Below the pieces are notes generated by a model. That model made no database searches. It was not told where the DNA came from and was given only the letters and a program-made list of their open reading frames with translations. Source: Hydrogenophaga sp. (GTDB taxonomy: Bacteria; Pseudomonadota; Gammaproteobacteria; Burkholderiales; Burkholderiaceae_C). Taken from it: a stretch of 64,000 bases of DNA. Position numbers and translations under genes: made by a program. Every line of letters starts with the position of its first letter. The stretch's first letter is position 1. The stretch lies in NCBI GenBank assembly GCA_018333605.1, contig JAGXSV010000050.1:1-64000 (forward strand). Direction: 5' to 3'. Positions 55,199 to 64,000 of this stretch are shown in pieces.

Positions 55199-55308
55199 CC
55201 CACCGCCATCGCCGGCTTGCTGCGTGTCGTCGGCTTCGCCCCTCAAGGCGCGATGGCTGCGGCTGGTCAGAGCCAGTTCCACGGCATCGTGGATGAAGTC
55301 CGTCCCGG

Positions 55309-56226
55309 CTACTTCTTCCTCATCAGCGTCGACTTGCCGAACAGGCTCTCGATCAGGTCCACCGCCAGTTCAGCGGTGCGGTTGCGCACATCCAGCGCCG
55401 GGTTGAGCTCCATCACGTCCATGCTGGCCATGCGCCCGGTGTCGGCAATCATTTCCATGCACAGCTGCGCTTCCCGGTAGGTGGGGCCGCCGGGCACGGT
55501 GGTGCCCACGCCGGGGGCGATCTCGGGGTCGAGAAAGTCCACGTCAAAACTCACGTGCAGGTGGGTGTTGTCGTCCATGCCCATCAGCGCCTGTTCCATG
55601 GTGTGGCGCATGCCCATTTCGTCGATGTAGCGCATGTCAAACACCTCCAGCCCGGCTTCGTGCACCAGGCGCTTTTCGCCCGCGTCCACGCTGCGTATGC
55701 CGATCTGGCGCACCACGCTGGCTTCAATGGCCGGCGTGTGTCCGCCAATACCGGTGAGCAGCGCCGGGCCCTGGCCACACAGCAGCGCCACCGGCATGCC
55801 GTGGATGTTGCCGCTGGGTGTGAGGGCGGCGGTGTTGAAGTCGGCGTGGGCGTCGAGCCAGAGCACGCGCAGGGTTTTGCCGGTTTCGCGGCAGTGCCGC
55901 GCCACCGCGCTGATGGAGCCCAGGCCCAGGCAGTGGTCACCGCCGAGCACGATGGGCATGCGGCTCCGTGCCAGTTCGGCGTGCACCGACTCGTGCAGGG
56001 TCTGGTTCCAAGCCGCCACCTCGGCCAGGTGGCGGTAGCCGGCGGTGGGCGGTTGCCAGGGGTTGGCCGGGCCGCTGAGGTTGCCGCAGTCGGTGACCTG
56101 CAGTCCGTGGCTTTCCAGTACGGCCTGAATGCCGGCCACGCGCAGCGCTTCGGGGCCCATGGACGCGCCGCGTGCGCCTGCGCCAATGTCGGTGGGGACG
56201 CCAATGAGACTGATGGGGTGTTGCAT
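55309..56226 (-). CDS. rocF: Arginase
   Basis: The 305-aa ureohydrolase has both manganese sites: GGDHCLGLGSIS, DAHADFN (D-x-H-x-D) and SFDVDFLDPEIAPG (D-x-D), with the N-terminal LIGVPTDIGAGARGASMGPEAL and the GNIHGMP substrate loop (Ser/Asn contacts). It converts L-arginine to ornithine and urea. The set fits arginase rather than agmatinase because of the GAGARG opening and the S-G-N-I-H-G-M-P loop. The start at 56226 has an acceptable context and matches the common opening. Confidence 0.9.
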   Translation of the reverse strand: MQHPISLIGVPTDIGAGARGASMGPEALRVAGIQAVLESHGLQVTDCGNLSGPANPWQPPTAGYRHLAEVAAWNQTLHESVHAELARSRMPIVLGGDHCLGLGSISAVARHCRETGKTLRVLWLDAHADFNTAALTPSGNIHGMPVALLCGQGPALLTGIGGHTPAIEASVVRQIGIRSVDAGEKRLVHEAGLEVFDMRYIDEMGMRHTMEQALMGMDDNTHLHVSFDVDFLDPEIAPGVGTTVPGGPTYREAQLCMEMIADTGRMASMDVMELNPALDVRNRTAELAVDLIESLFGKSTLMRKK

Positions 56227-56580
56227 CGCGCCATTGTGCTGTGTGTCTGCTCCGGATCATCCCGGTTGCCGACGCCATGTGTCGGCGTTTCAAAAGGTTA
56301 GAGCTGTTACCGGGCTGCGGCATGGAAAGTGCCCACTTCCCGGCGAGGCCCTTGCGGGGCCGGTCGATTGACCGTTCAAAGCAGTCAGATTTCCTTACGA
56401 ATCAACACCAACGGTAGTCGTTTCCCGACCGGTGGCCCGCAATACTCCACCCGTCCCCTGATTTTTCCGTCTGTCGTTGTGGCCACCGTGTCTGCAGCGT
56501 CTTGGAAGAAACTGATCCCAAGCGCCCGGGCTTCGGCCTCTTTTTTTACTGGCCGCATCACGCACCTTGCGCGGGATGCC
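56227..56580. other. 354-bp intergenic stretch before the GH114-type gene
   Basis: It holds the divergent promoters of the arginase and the GH114-type lipoprotein. No recognisable gene, riboswitch or perfect dyad was seen. An in-frame extension of the downstream CDS to 56329 is open but lacks a lipoprotein signal, so it was left out. Confidence 0.5.
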
Positions 56581-57576
56581 ATGCCGCAACGAACGACTGC
56601 CTTGACTACTCCATCTACACCCCATCAGTCCCTGCCGTTGACATATCGGCGCCCCGTTGCCTACACCACCTTGTCCCTGCTGTTTGCAGCGACGGTGGCC
56701 GCCTGTGGCGGTGGTGCAGATGCCGAAACCCCAGAGAGCATAGAACAAGTGCCTGCGCGAACACCCTCAAGAACACCGGCACCTGCACCTGCACCTGCAC
56801 CTGCACCTGCACCTGCACCTGCACCTGCACCTGCACCTGCACTTTCCTCATCGACGTGGAAGCCAAGCCTTGCAGACACCTGGCAGTGGCAACTCAGTGG
56901 AGCGATCAATACCAGCTACAACGTGACGGTTTACGACATTGACCTGTTCGACACCCCGAAGGCGACCTTCGATCTGCTGAAAAGCCGGGGCACGCGTGTG
57001 GTTTGTTATTTCTCGGGGGGCAGTTCAGAAAACTGGCGGTCGGATTTCTCCCGTTTTCTTCCCGCCGACATGGGCAATGCGCTTGACGGATGGGCTGGAG
57101 AGCGGTGGCTTGATACGCGCTCAGCAAATGTTCGCGAGATCATGAAAGCCCGGCTGGATCTGGCGAAATCGCGCGGCTGCGATGGCGTCGAGCCAGACAA
57201 TGTGGATGGTTTCATCAACTCGACAGGTTTTCCGCTGACGGCAACCACCCAGTTGGACTACGGCCGGTTCCTGGCACGGGAAGCCCGAGCAAGAGGGTTG
57301 GCGATTGGCTTGAAAAACAACGTCGATCAGGTGGTTGCACTGGAGCCAGACTACGACTTTGCCGTGAACGAGCAGTGCAATCAGTACAGCGAATGTGGCG
57401 CCTATGCCGCGTTCACCAAATCGGGCAAGCCTGTTTTCAATGCCGAGTACCTCAGCAAGTGGGTGACGGACGCCACGAGCCGCGCGTCTTTGTGCGCGGC
57501 ATCCAAAGCCGCCAACATCCGAACCTTGGTGTTGCCGCTAGCGCTCGACGGCAGCTTCCGCTACAGCTGCGACTGA
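56581..57576 (+). CDS. GH114-type endo-alpha-1,4-polygalactosaminidase-like lipoprotein with (Pro-Ala) linker
   Basis: The 331-aa protein has a lipoprotein signal (LSLLFAATVAAC) and then GGGADAETPESIEQ, followed by a Pro-Ala linker of ten perfect hexamer-coded repeats (residues about 67-86). The catalytic-type domain begins WQWQLSGAINTSYNVTVYDID, has RVVCYFSGGSSENWRSDF, and SRGCDGVEPDNVDGF, with conserved acids of the GH114/TM1410 fold. It may cut polygalactosaminoglycan of biofilm or cell surface, but TM1410-like proteins are poorly tested. It is exported and anchored outside. The start at 56581 gives a normal signal peptide. Confidence 0.78.
   Translation: MPQRTTALTTPSTPHQSLPLTYRRPVAYTTLSLLFAATVAACGGGADAETPESIEQVPARTPSRTPAPAPAPAPAPAPAPAPAPAPALSSSTWKPSLADTWQWQLSGAINTSYNVTVYDIDLFDTPKATFDLLKSRGTRVVCYFSGGSSENWRSDFSRFLPADMGNALDGWAGERWLDTRSANVREIMKARLDLAKSRGCDGVEPDNVDGFINSTGFPLTATTQLDYGRFLAREARARGLAIGLKNNVDQVVALEPDYDFAVNEQCNQYSECGAYAAFTKSGKPVFNAEYLSKWVTDATSRASLCAASKAANIRTLVLPLALDGSFRYSCD
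56779..56838 (+). repeat. Hexanucleotide microsatellite (GCACCT)10 in the GH114-type gene
   Basis: Ten perfect tandem copies of GCACCT encode the Ala-Pro linker. Copy-number changes by slipped-strand mispairing would keep the frame and only alter linker length. Confidence 0.95.
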
Positions 57577-57939
57577 TCTGGACGGCTGCCGCTCTGGGTG
57601 ACCTGGGGAAAACCCTGTCATCCCGAATCGGTTTCTCCGCTGGAGTGCCGCTGTGGCCACGGCAGTGATTCCCAGCCTGTGCGCCACCGGATGCGTGGTT
57701 TCCTTGAGCCTTGCTCAGCCAGCCAACTGGCTGGCTGGCTGGCTGGCCAATTCTCAGCAATGATCCACCAAATCGCTGCGAGGGCTGTCCAGTCGGCATG
57801 CAGCCGGAACCTTGGGTTGCAGTCGGGCCAGGCTGTGAAGGGTTTGTCCCATGGTGGACACGCTCGTCGCCGTTTAAGCCGTAGCCTTGGGGGCGGGCGG
57901 CTGGCCGCTTGCCCTCAGCCAACAACCGGACGGCCGCTC
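57577..57939. other. 363-bp intergenic stretch with a CTGG tetranucleotide tract
   Basis: Five CTGG units (57727-57746) follow an inverted-repeat partner AGCCAGCC, giving a possible cruciform. No gene-like protein, terminator with T-run or regulator site was clear. The upstream extension of the next ORF through this region is Arg/Gly/Ser-rich and not conserved-looking. Confidence 0.55.
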
Positions 57940-59022
57940 ATGCTTTTCAACACGCCGACAATTTGGGCTCCTTGTGGGGCGCACCTTCTCCTGCGCGATG
58001 CCCGTGGCTGGCTCCAGCCGACCGACGACTACTGGCGTCTGTGGCTCCAGCGTCCCGAACTCGAACTGGTCGAGACCTCCTGCACGGTGGAGCGTGGCTG
58101 GCACGAAGCCCTGATGGATGCCCCGACCCTGTCTGTGTCGCCGATGGCACTGGAACGCATCGACGATGATGATGCGCGCGCCAATTACCGTTTGTTTCTG
58201 GCGTTTCGGGATGCGGTCATCTGCGCCGGTTCGCTTGAGGCGGCGTATGCCGGTTTTTTCAAGGCCGGTGCCATTCCGGTGCCGCCCTTGTTTCTGGACC
58301 TGATGGTGCAGGCCATCGTGTGCCATTTGTTGCAGGACGAGCCCGATGCCTGGCAGTGGCGCGCTGCCGAGATGCTGTTTCGCCGCCAGCGCGTGAGCGT
58401 GCAAGAAGGCCGTGTGCTCAGTGGCGACAGCGAGGTGCTGGACCTGACCCACGAGACCGGCGGGTTGGGGTCGGTTGGGCGCCTGCTGTTGCAGGGCGGG
58501 GCATCACTGCCGGCGGTGCAAATGGAAGTGCTGAGCGAGGACAGCGCCGTACGTTACCAGCACGGCCTGGCCGGTGCGGGGCGTTTCAATTTTCTGCTCG
58601 ATCTCACGCATGAAATTCAGCGCGAACTGCCGCACGGCCTGACGCTGACCATGACCCGTGCCCAGTCGGGCCTGAAGGCGTTGGCGCAGGTCTTGGAGAA
58701 ATGGGTGCGCCATTTTCTGGGGGTCGGTGTTCAGATTCAGGCCGAGTCGCGTGTTGAAGACCCATCGTGGCGCTGGCACCTGGGCCTGGACGTGGAGGCC
58801 ACCCGGCTGCTGAACGATCTGTACACCGGTCAGGACGTGGCGCCTGAACGCCAGCAGCGGCTGATCAGCCTGTTTCGGCTGCGTTTTGAAGACCCGACGC
58901 AGATGCGCGCCGATGTGCAGGGCAAGCCGGTTTACCTGGGGCTGGCCATGACGGCCGATGGACTGCTGAAGCTGAAGCCGCAAAACCTGTTGCTCAACCT
59001 GCCGCTCGCCCAGGCGATGTGA
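57940..59022 (+). CDS. DUF6352-type conserved hypothetical protein
   Basis: The 360-aa protein begins MLFNTPTIWAPCGAHLLLRD and continues RGWLQPTDDYWRLWLQRPEL, a pattern I associate with DUF6352, common in Burkholderiales. It has no signal peptide and no membrane segment. The centre reads PPLFLDLMVQAIVCHLLQDEPDAWQWRAAEMLFRRQRV and the C-terminal half has alternating beta-type sequence (LNDLYTGQDVAPERQQRLISLFRLRFED). No activity is known to me. It converges on icmF with 22 bp between them. The family name is from memory. Confidence 0.75.
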   Translation: MLFNTPTIWAPCGAHLLLRDARGWLQPTDDYWRLWLQRPELELVETSCTVERGWHEALMDAPTLSVSPMALERIDDDDARANYRLFLAFRDAVICAGSLEAAYAGFFKAGAIPVPPLFLDLMVQAIVCHLLQDEPDAWQWRAAEMLFRRQRVSVQEGRVLSGDSEVLDLTHETGGLGSVGRLLLQGGASLPAVQMEVLSEDSAVRYQHGLAGAGRFNFLLDLTHEIQRELPHGLTLTMTRAQSGLKALAQVLEKWVRHFLGVGVQIQAESRVEDPSWRWHLGLDVEATRLLNDLYTGQDVAPERQQRLISLFRLRFEDPTQMRADVQGKPVYLGLAMTADGLLKLKPQNLLLNLPLAQAM

Positions 59023-59044
59023 GACCGCGCCGGGCATTCCCGCG

Positions 59045-62000
59045 TCACATGTTGCGCCGGTACTGACCGCCCACTTCAAACAGCGCGCTGGTGATCTGGC
59101 CTAGCGAGCAGACGCGCACCGCGTCCATCAGCACCTCAAACACATTCTTGTTTTCGATCACGGCCTGCTGAAGCCGCTGCAGCATGGCCGGGGCCTCGGC
59201 CGCGTGGCGGGTGTGGAAGTCGGCCAGGCGCTGCAACTGGCCCTGTTTTTCTTCTTCGGTAGAGCGGGCGAGTTCGAGCTTGTCCATCACCGCGTCGCCG
59301 TGCGGGTTGCGGAACGTGTTCACGCCCACGATCGGGTATTCGCCCGTGTGCTTGAGCATCTCGTAGTGCATGGACTCGTCCTGGATCTTGCCGCGCTGGT
59401 AACCGGTTTCCATGGCGCCCAGCACGCCGCCGCGCTCGGCGATTTTTTCAAACTCGGCCAGCACCGCCTCTTCCACCAACTCGGTCAGGTCGTCGATGAT
59501 GAAGGCGCCCTGGTTGGGGTTTTCGTTTTTGGCCAGGCCCCACTCGCGGTTGATGATGAGCTGGATCGCCATGGCACGGCGCACCGACTCTTCGGTGGGC
59601 GTGGTGATGGCCTCGTCAAACGCGTTGGTGTGCAGACTGTTGCAGTTGTCGTAAATGGCAATCAGCGCCTGCAGCGTGGTGCGGATGTCGTTGAACTGGA
59701 TCTCTTGCGCATGCAGGCTGCGCCCGCTGGTTTGCACGTGGTACTTCAGTTTCTGGCTGCGCTCGTTGGCCCCATACCGGTCGCGCATGGCCACCGCCCA
59801 GATGCGCCGTGCCACGCGGCCCAGCACGGTGTATTCCGGGTCCATGCCGTTGCTGAAGAAGAACGACAGGTTGGGCGCGAAGTCGTCGATGTGCATCCCG
59901 CGCGCCAGGTACGCTTCCACAAAGGTGAAGCCGTTGGACAGCGTGAACGCCAGCTGGCTGATGGGGTTGGCGCCGGCCTCGGCGATGTGATAGCCCGAAA
60001 TGGACACCGAATAGAAGTTGCGCACGTCGTGGTGCACGAAATACTCGGCAATGTCGCCCATCACCTTCAAGCTGAACTCGGTGCTGAAGATGCAGGTGTT
60101 CTGCCCCTGGTCTTCTTTCAAAATATCGGCCTGCACCGTGCCGCGCACATTGGCCAGCACCCATTCGCGGATCTTTTGTGCCTCGGTGTCGGTCGGGTCG
60201 CGGCCGTTGTCGGTCTTGAACTTTTCCAGGTTCTGGTCAATGGCGGTGTTCATGAACATCGCCAGAATGCTGGGCGCCGGGCCGTTGATGGTCATGGATA
60301 CCGAGGTGGCCGGGTGGCACAGGTCAAAGCCGCCGTAAAGCACCTTCATGTCGTCCAGCGTGGCAATGCTCACGCCCGAGTTGCCCACCTTGCCGTAAAT
60401 GTCCGGGCGCGGGTCGGGGTCGTTGCCATAGAGCGTGACCGAGTCAAACGCGGTGCTCAGGCGCTTGGCGGGCGTGCCGGCGCTCAGCAGTTTGAAGCGG
60501 CGGTTGGTGCGAAACGGGTCGCCTTCACCGGCGAACATGCGGGTGGGGTCTTCGCCTTCGCGCTTGAAGGCGAAGGTGCCGGCGGTGTAGGGGAAGCTGC
60601 CGGGCACGTTGTCCAGCATCAACCACTTCAAGATTTCGCCGTGGTCTTCGTAGGTGGGCAGCGCCACCTTGCGGATGGTGGTGCCGCTGAGCGATTTCGT
60701 GGTGAGTGCGGTGCGGATTTCCTTGTCGCGGATCTTCACCACGTACTCGTCGCCCGCGTAGGCTTTTTGCATGTCGGGCCACTGCGTCAGCAGCTTGCGG
60801 GCGGCCGGGTCCTGGTCGAGTTCGCGTTGCTGGGCCAGGTCAATCACCGCCTCGGCGGCTTTGGCGCGGGTGGGCTTTTCCACCCGCAACATCTGTGCGC
60901 TGGCATGGAGCTGCTGAATTTCGCGGGCCAGGCGGGCCTGTTCGCGGGCGCGCTTTTTGTAGCCGCGCACGGTGTCCGAAATTTCGGCCAGGTAGCGCGT
61001 GCGCGCGGCCGGAACGATGGGGGTCTGGTTGGTGCTGTGGCGCACCGCCACGCGCGGCAGGCGGCCCTCGGTCAGCGGCAGGCCCAGTTCACCCAGGCGG
61101 GTTTTCAGGGCTTGGTAGAGGGCGGTCACGCCGTCGTCGTTGAAGCGTGCGGCCATGGTGCCAAACACCGGCATCTGCTCGGTGGGCGTGGTCCAGGCTT
61201 CGCGGTTGCGCTGCACCTGTTTGGCCACATCGCGCAGCGCGTCGCTGGCGCCCTTGCGGTCAAACTTGTTGATGGCCACAAACTCGGCAAAGTCGAGCAT
61301 GTCGATTTTCTCAAGCTGGCTGGCGGCGCCAAATTCCGGCGTCATCACGTACATGGGCACATCCACGTGCGGCACGATGGCCGCGTCGCCCTGGCCTATG
61401 CCCGAGGTTTCCACCACGATCAGGTCAAAGCCCGACACTTTGCAGGCGGCGATCACGTCGGGCAGGGCGGCACTGATTTCGGAACCAAAATCGCGGGTGG
61501 CGAGCGAGCGCATGAAGACCCGCTGGCCCTGCTGCCACGGATTGATGGCGTTCATGCGGATGCGGTCGCCCAGCAGCGCACCACCGCTCTTGCGGCGGCT
61601 GGGGTCGATGCTGATCACGGCCACGCGCAATGCGTCGTCCTGGTCGAGCCGGAAACGGCGAATGAGTTCGTCGGTCAGGCTGGACTTGCCTGCACCACCG
61701 GTACCGGTGATACCCAGCACGGGCACCTTTTTGGCGGCTGCTTCGGTGCGGATGCGCTGCACCAGGGCGGCGTCGGCTTTGTCGTTTTCCAGTGCGGTGA
61801 CCAACTGCGCGAGGGCGCGCCAGTGCATTTCAGTCTGGCCTTCAATGGCGCTGGTTTCGGTGGGGGCGAAGGCGCTGATGTCTTTGTCGCAGCGCATCAC
61901 CATCTCGCCGATCATGCCGGCCAGACCCATCTTCTGGCCGTCTTCGGGGCTGTAAATGCGGGCCACGCCGTAGGCCTGCAGTTCGCGGATTTCGTCGGCC

Positions 62001-62338
62001 ACGATCACGCCGCCACCGCCGCCAAACACCTGAATGTGCTCCCCACCCCGGCTCTTGAGCAGGTCCACCATGTACTTGAAATACTCCACATGGCCGCCCT
62101 GGTAAGAGCTGATAGCAATGCCCTGGGCATCTTCCTGCAGCGCCGCGGTCACCACCTCGTCCACCGAGCGGTTGTGCCCCAGGTGGATCACCTCGGCACC
62201 CATGCCCTGCAGAATGCGCCGCATGATGTTGATGGCGGCGTCGTGGCCGTCAAACAGGCTGGCGGCAGTGACGAAGCGCACCTTGTTCGTCGGGCGGTAA
62301 GTGGCCAGGGCCTGGTATTCGGCGGACAGGTTGCTCAT
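59045..62338 (-). CDS. icmF: Fused isobutyryl-CoA mutase (IcmF)
   Basis: The 1097-aa protein has three parts: a B12-binding domain (His32 in [11 protein letters not shown]), a MeaI-type GTPase (P-loop GTGGAGKSS at 212-220, [19 protein letters not shown]) and a mutase (about 520-1097, with [15 protein letters not shown]). In methylmalonyl-CoA mutase the matching substrate loop has Tyr and Arg; here Phe residues occupy it, which supports isobutyryl/n-butyryl-CoA (or a related acyl-CoA) as substrate. The GTPase protects and reloads the cofactor. It follows ppk2 by 50 bp on the same strand and may belong to branched-chain acid breakdown. Confidence 0.93.
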   Translation of the reverse strand: MSNLSAEYQALATYRPTNKVRFVTAASLFDGHDAAINIMRRILQGMGAEVIHLGHNRSVDEVVTAALQEDAQGIAISSYQGGHVEYFKYMVDLLKSRGGEHIQVFGGGGGVIVADEIRELQAYGVARIYSPEDGQKMGLAGMIGEMVMRCDKDISAFAPTETSAIEGQTEMHWRALAQLVTALENDKADAALVQRIRTEAAAKKVPVLGITGTGGAGKSSLTDELIRRFRLDQDDALRVAVISIDPSRRKSGGALLGDRIRMNAINPWQQGQRVFMRSLATRDFGSEISAALPDVIAACKVSGFDLIVVETSGIGQGDAAIVPHVDVPMYVMTPEFGAASQLEKIDMLDFAEFVAINKFDRKGASDALRDVAKQVQRNREAWTTPTEQMPVFGTMAARFNDDGVTALYQALKTRLGELGLPLTEGRLPRVAVRHSTNQTPIVPAARTRYLAEISDTVRGYKKRAREQARLAREIQQLHASAQMLRVEKPTRAKAAEAVIDLAQQRELDQDPAARKLLTQWPDMQKAYAGDEYVVKIRDKEIRTALTTKSLSGTTIRKVALPTYEDHGEILKWLMLDNVPGSFPYTAGTFAFKREGEDPTRMFAGEGDPFRTNRRFKLLSAGTPAKRLSTAFDSVTLYGNDPDPRPDIYGKVGNSGVSIATLDDMKVLYGGFDLCHPATSVSMTINGPAPSILAMFMNTAIDQNLEKFKTDNGRDPTDTEAQKIREWVLANVRGTVQADILKEDQGQNTCIFSTEFSLKVMGDIAEYFVHHDVRNFYSVSISGYHIAEAGANPISQLAFTLSNGFTFVEAYLARGMHIDDFAPNLSFFFSNGMDPEYTVLGRVARRIWAVAMRDRYGANERSQKLKYHVQTSGRSLHAQEIQFNDIRTTLQALIAIYDNCNSLHTNAFDEAITTPTEESVRRAMAIQLIINREWGLAKNENPNQGAFIIDDLTELVEEAVLAEFEKIAERGGVLGAMETGYQRGKIQDESMHYEMLKHTGEYPIVGVNTFRNPHGDAVMDKLELARSTEEEKQGQLQRLADFHTRHAAEAPAMLQRLQQAVIENKNVFEVLMDAVRVCSLGQITSALFEVGGQYRRNM

Positions 62339-62388
62339 GGTGTCTCTCTCTTTTGGGTGAAAATGCGGTGGAACGGCTTGAGCGTGAT

Positions 62389-63294
62389 TCAGGTCACTTT
62401 CAGGCCTGCCAGTGCCGGGTCTGCAGGCGGAAAACGCAGCCCCAGATTTTTCAGCGTATCGCGTACCAGGGTGGCAATCATCAGGTTGCGCTGGGTCTTG
62501 GAGTCTGCGGGTACCACGGTCCAGGGCGCCCAGGGTGTGCTCGTGGCCTCAAGCAGGTTTTCATAGGCGCGCTGGTACTCACTCCACTGCTTGCGCACGG
62601 CCAGGTCACCCAGACTGAACTTCCAGTGCTTGGTCTCGTCGTCCACGCGTTCCTGCAGGCGAAGGCGCTGTTCGTCTTTGCTGATGTGCAGCATGCACTT
62701 GAGGATCACCGTGCCCGTCTCGGCGAGCAGGCGCTCGAAGTCGTTGATGTGGGCCAGGCGCTGGCGGGTTTGTTCAGGTGTGATCCAGCCATTGACCACC
62801 GGCACCAGCACATCTTCATAGTGGCTGCGGTTGAACACCATGATCTCTCCTGCACCAGGCACCTTCTGGTGGATGCGCCACAGGTAGTCGTGGTCGCGCT
62901 CGGTTTCGGTGGGCGCCTTCCAACCCACGGTGTGTACGCCCAGCGGGCTGGTTTGGCTGAACAACCCGCGCACGGTGCCGTCTTTGCCCGACGTGTCGGT
63001 GCCTTGAAGGATCAGCAGCAACTTGAAGCGACCGTCCGCGTACAAGAGGTTCTGCAGCTGGTCAATCTCCTTTGCCAAAGCGAGCACGGTCGCCTGATCG
63101 GTGCTCTTGTCGCCTTGTGAAAAGGGCTTGGCACCCGTGTCAAACGCCGCCAGGGCTACGCCTTTGCGGTCCTTGCCGTTTGGCCCATCCGCAGGTTGTA
63201 TCTGCCAGTTGCGCCACAGGCTGCCGTCGGGCGCTTGAATGGCCGCCGCAGGGAACGGCAGGGCGGGCAGGTGGGCTTCGCTGATTTTTGACAT
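62389..63294 (-). CDS. Polyphosphate kinase 2 family protein (polyphosphate:nucleotide phosphotransferase)
   Basis: The 301-aa enzyme has the PPK2 Walker A in [21 protein letters not shown], Walker B-like [15 protein letters not shown] and the lid region [21 protein letters not shown]. It moves phosphate between polyphosphate and NDP or NMP. Its ending ([26 protein letters not shown]) is usual for the 300-aa class. It lies directly upstream of icmF, so expression of the two is probably linked; a polyphosphate-driven nucleotide supply for the IcmF GTPase is a guess. The start at 63294 is the first ATG of the conserved region. Confidence 0.9.
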   Translation of the reverse strand: MSKISEAHLPALPFPAAAIQAPDGSLWRNWQIQPADGPNGKDRKGVALAAFDTGAKPFSQGDKSTDQATVLALAKEIDQLQNLLYADGRFKLLLILQGTDTSGKDGTVRGLFSQTSPLGVHTVGWKAPTETERDHDYLWRIHQKVPGAGEIMVFNRSHYEDVLVPVVNGWITPEQTRQRLAHINDFERLLAETGTVILKCMLHISKDEQRLRLQERVDDETKHWKFSLGDLAVRKQWSEYQRAYENLLEATSTPWAPWTVVPADSKTQRNLMIATLVRDTLKNLGLRFPPADPALAGLKVT

Positions 63295-63358
63295 GCGGGG
63301 CTCGGGATTGGTGGGGTGAAAAGGCCTGGCGGCTCCGGCGGCTTTCGGGGTGTTTTTG

Positions 63359-63380
63359 TTGACGTTTACGTAAACGTTAA
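63359..63380. promoter_or_regulatory. 22-bp near-perfect palindrome upstream of ppk2-icmF
   Basis: ACGTTTACGTAAACGT (63362-63377) is a perfect 16-bp palindrome, with TTG on the left and TAA on the right extending the symmetry by two more pairs. It resembles the MerR-type (LiuR-like) operators I recall from branched-chain amino acid catabolism genes in proteobacteria. It is 65 bp before the ppk2 start. The regulator is not in the window. Confidence 0.6.
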
Positions 63381-63507
63381 TGTTAACCCGATTTGACCGC
63401 AATGGGGTGTTTGGCGGGGGTTCGTTCGACTGGGAGGCATGCCCAGAAGTGGACCGCGCAGGGCAAGCGCGGCACCTGGCCATCCCTGAGAAGTCCGGCG
63501 GTTTAAA

Positions 63508-63523
63508 ATACCTGACGGGGTAT
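63508..63523. promoter_or_regulatory. 16-bp dyad at the start of the CsoR-family gene
   Basis: ATACC-TGACGG-GGTAT overlaps the candidate -10 (TAAAAT, 63504-63509) and ends 2 bp before the start codon. Its shape fits operators of CsoR/CstR-type repressors (GC-rich centre with TA-rich ends), so autorepression is likely. Confidence 0.6.
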
Positions 63524-63525
63524 GC

Positions 63526-63837
63526 ATGATGCTCAAGCATGATCAACCATGCCCTTCAGCGCCTGCAGATCCCCGCAACCAGGAGCGTCCCCTGATCACC
63601 GCCCACGACCGCGATCGCAAACGTGCTTTGGCGCTGCGGCTCAAGCGGGTCGAGGGGCAGTTGCGCGGTTTCCAGAAGCTCATCGAAGCCGGCGGCGACT
63701 GTGAAAAAGTCGCGCAGCAACTCGCCGCAGCCCGCAAAGCGCTCGACAAGACCTTCTTCACCCGGGTGGGCGGCGTGCTTGCGCAAGGTAACGTGCCGCC
63801 CGATGATGTGGCTGACCTGTTGACCCGCTTTTCCTGA
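63526..63837 (+). CDS. CsoR/RcnR/CstR-family repressor (DUF156), single conserved Cys
   Basis: The 103-aa all-helical protein has the family core RKRALALRLKRVEGQLRGFQKLIEAGGDCEKVAQQLAAARKALDKTFFTRV. Cys59 takes the place of the first conserved Cys. The residue 29 positions later, where a second Cys or a metal His/Cys pair occurs in CstR or CsoR, is Gly; only a Cys at position 9 in the N-terminal tail remains. Copper binding is therefore unlikely. The gene is 18 bp before a persulfide-dioxygenase-like gene, which fits a persulfide sensor. Start may be at 63526 or 63529. Confidence 0.85.
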   Translation: MMLKHDQPCPSAPADPRNQERPLITAHDRDRKRALALRLKRVEGQLRGFQKLIEAGGDCEKVAQQLAAARKALDKTFFTRVGGVLAQGNVPPDDVADLLTRFS

Positions 63838-63855
63838 TACTTTCAAGGATCCGCC

Positions 63856-64000
63856 ATGAACCCGATTCAGCTTTTCGACCCGGCATCCAGCACCTACACC
63901 TATGTGTTGTTTGACCAGGCCACGCGCGACGCGCTCATCATCGACCCCGTGGACGAACAACTGGAGCGCGACCTGGCGGTGCTGCGGGAATACGGACTGA
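63856..64000 (+). CDS. MBL-fold persulfide dioxygenase-like protein (ETHE1/Blh type), 5' part
   Basis: Only 48 codons lie in the window. The reading (NPIQLFDPASSTYTYVLFD, then ALIIDPVDEQLERDLAVLRE) matches the front of ETHE1-like metallo-beta-lactamase proteins, before the metal-binding H-x-H-x-D-H region. Such enzymes oxidise glutathione persulfide to sulfite. AAGGAT precedes the ATG. Position right behind a CsoR-family repressor supports a sulfide/persulfide detoxification operon that continues beyond the right edge. Confidence 0.75.
   Translation, partial: MNPIQLFDPASSTYTYVLFDQATRDALIIDPVDEQLERDLAVLREYGL

Noticed and set aside
57727-57746. CTGG tract as a phase-variable coding repeat
   Set aside because: It lies in an intergenic gap and does not fall in a convincing reading frame, so no phase-variable gene is claimed.
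1-64000. tRNA, rRNA and CRISPR arrays
   Set aside because: No cloverleaf-like sequence, rRNA segment or regularly spaced repeat was seen by eye; a covariance search would settle this.

Overview
The window is high-GC DNA from a betaproteobacterium, most likely family Comamonadaceae (Hydrogenophaga/Acidovorax-like). That assignment rests on gene content read by eye: Bug/TctC solute-binding proteins, a CoA-dependent 2-aminobenzoate hybrid pathway, fused IcmF mutase, DUF1840 and NodI/NodJ-type exporters, plus a GC-rich repeat sitting directly after stop codons. Genes are dense and mostly ordinary housekeeping or catabolic functions. No tRNA, rRNA or CRISPR array was seen.

Left edge (1-961): the 3' end of an IS630-type transposase, a small unknown ORF followed by a well-formed 129-bp integron attC site (577-705), and a beheaded rhodanese gene. 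This is a mobile/integron junction joined to the chromosome. Next (969-8385, minus strand) is an aromatic-acid operon: fused FAD monooxygenase/old-yellow-enzyme reductase (2-aminobenzoyl-CoA monooxygenase/reductase type), MarR regulator, enoyl-CoA hydratase, acyl-CoA dehydrogenase, benzoate/2-aminobenzoate-CoA ligase and a RidA-like protein lacking the usual catalytic Arg. A 17-bp dyad touches the operon's first start codon.

8.6-11.3 kb holds a DUF1840 gene and two Bug solute-binding proteins. 11.4-20.1 kb (minus) is a complete branched-chain-amino-acid-type (Liv) ABC importer bracketed by two different acyl-CoA ligases, with a divergent Crp/Fnr regulator at 20254; it reads as an import-and-activate module for an organic acid. 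21-27 kb has an rRNA pseudouridine synthase with a long disordered N-terminus, a lipase-like hydrolase, htpG behind a candidate heat-shock promoter, a Gly/Val-rich lipoprotein, and the ohrR-ohr peroxide system with two tandem operators.

27.4-41.8 kb: SrkA kinase, a methyltransferase, a CPA2-type antiporter with a YbdK ligase, a NodI/NodJ exporter, an unknown lipoprotein, psd, purT, a two-subunit molybdenum hydroxylase (isoquinoline oxidoreductase type) and a split MacB pump. The pump continues to 44.8 kb with its adaptor and outer-membrane factor, interrupted by a doubled repeat. 45-59 kb: MscS channel, AMP nucleosidase, MgtC/DUF4010 membrane protein, glutathione reductase, an SDR, a hemerythrin, 3-hydroxybutyryl-CoA dehydrogenase, GMC oxidoreductase plus ABM protein, arginase, a GH114-type lipoprotein with a (Pro-Ala) microsatellite, and a DUF6352 protein. 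The right end has icmF with an upstream ppk2, a strong palindrome, and the start of a persulfide operon (CsoR-family repressor and an ETHE1-like dioxygenase cut by the window edge).

The most unusual signals are the stop-codon-linked repeat family (four loci), the attC/IS630/rhodanese junction, the RidA homologue with Met at position 105, the ppk2-icmF pairing under a shared palindrome, and the one-cysteine CsoR-family repressor.
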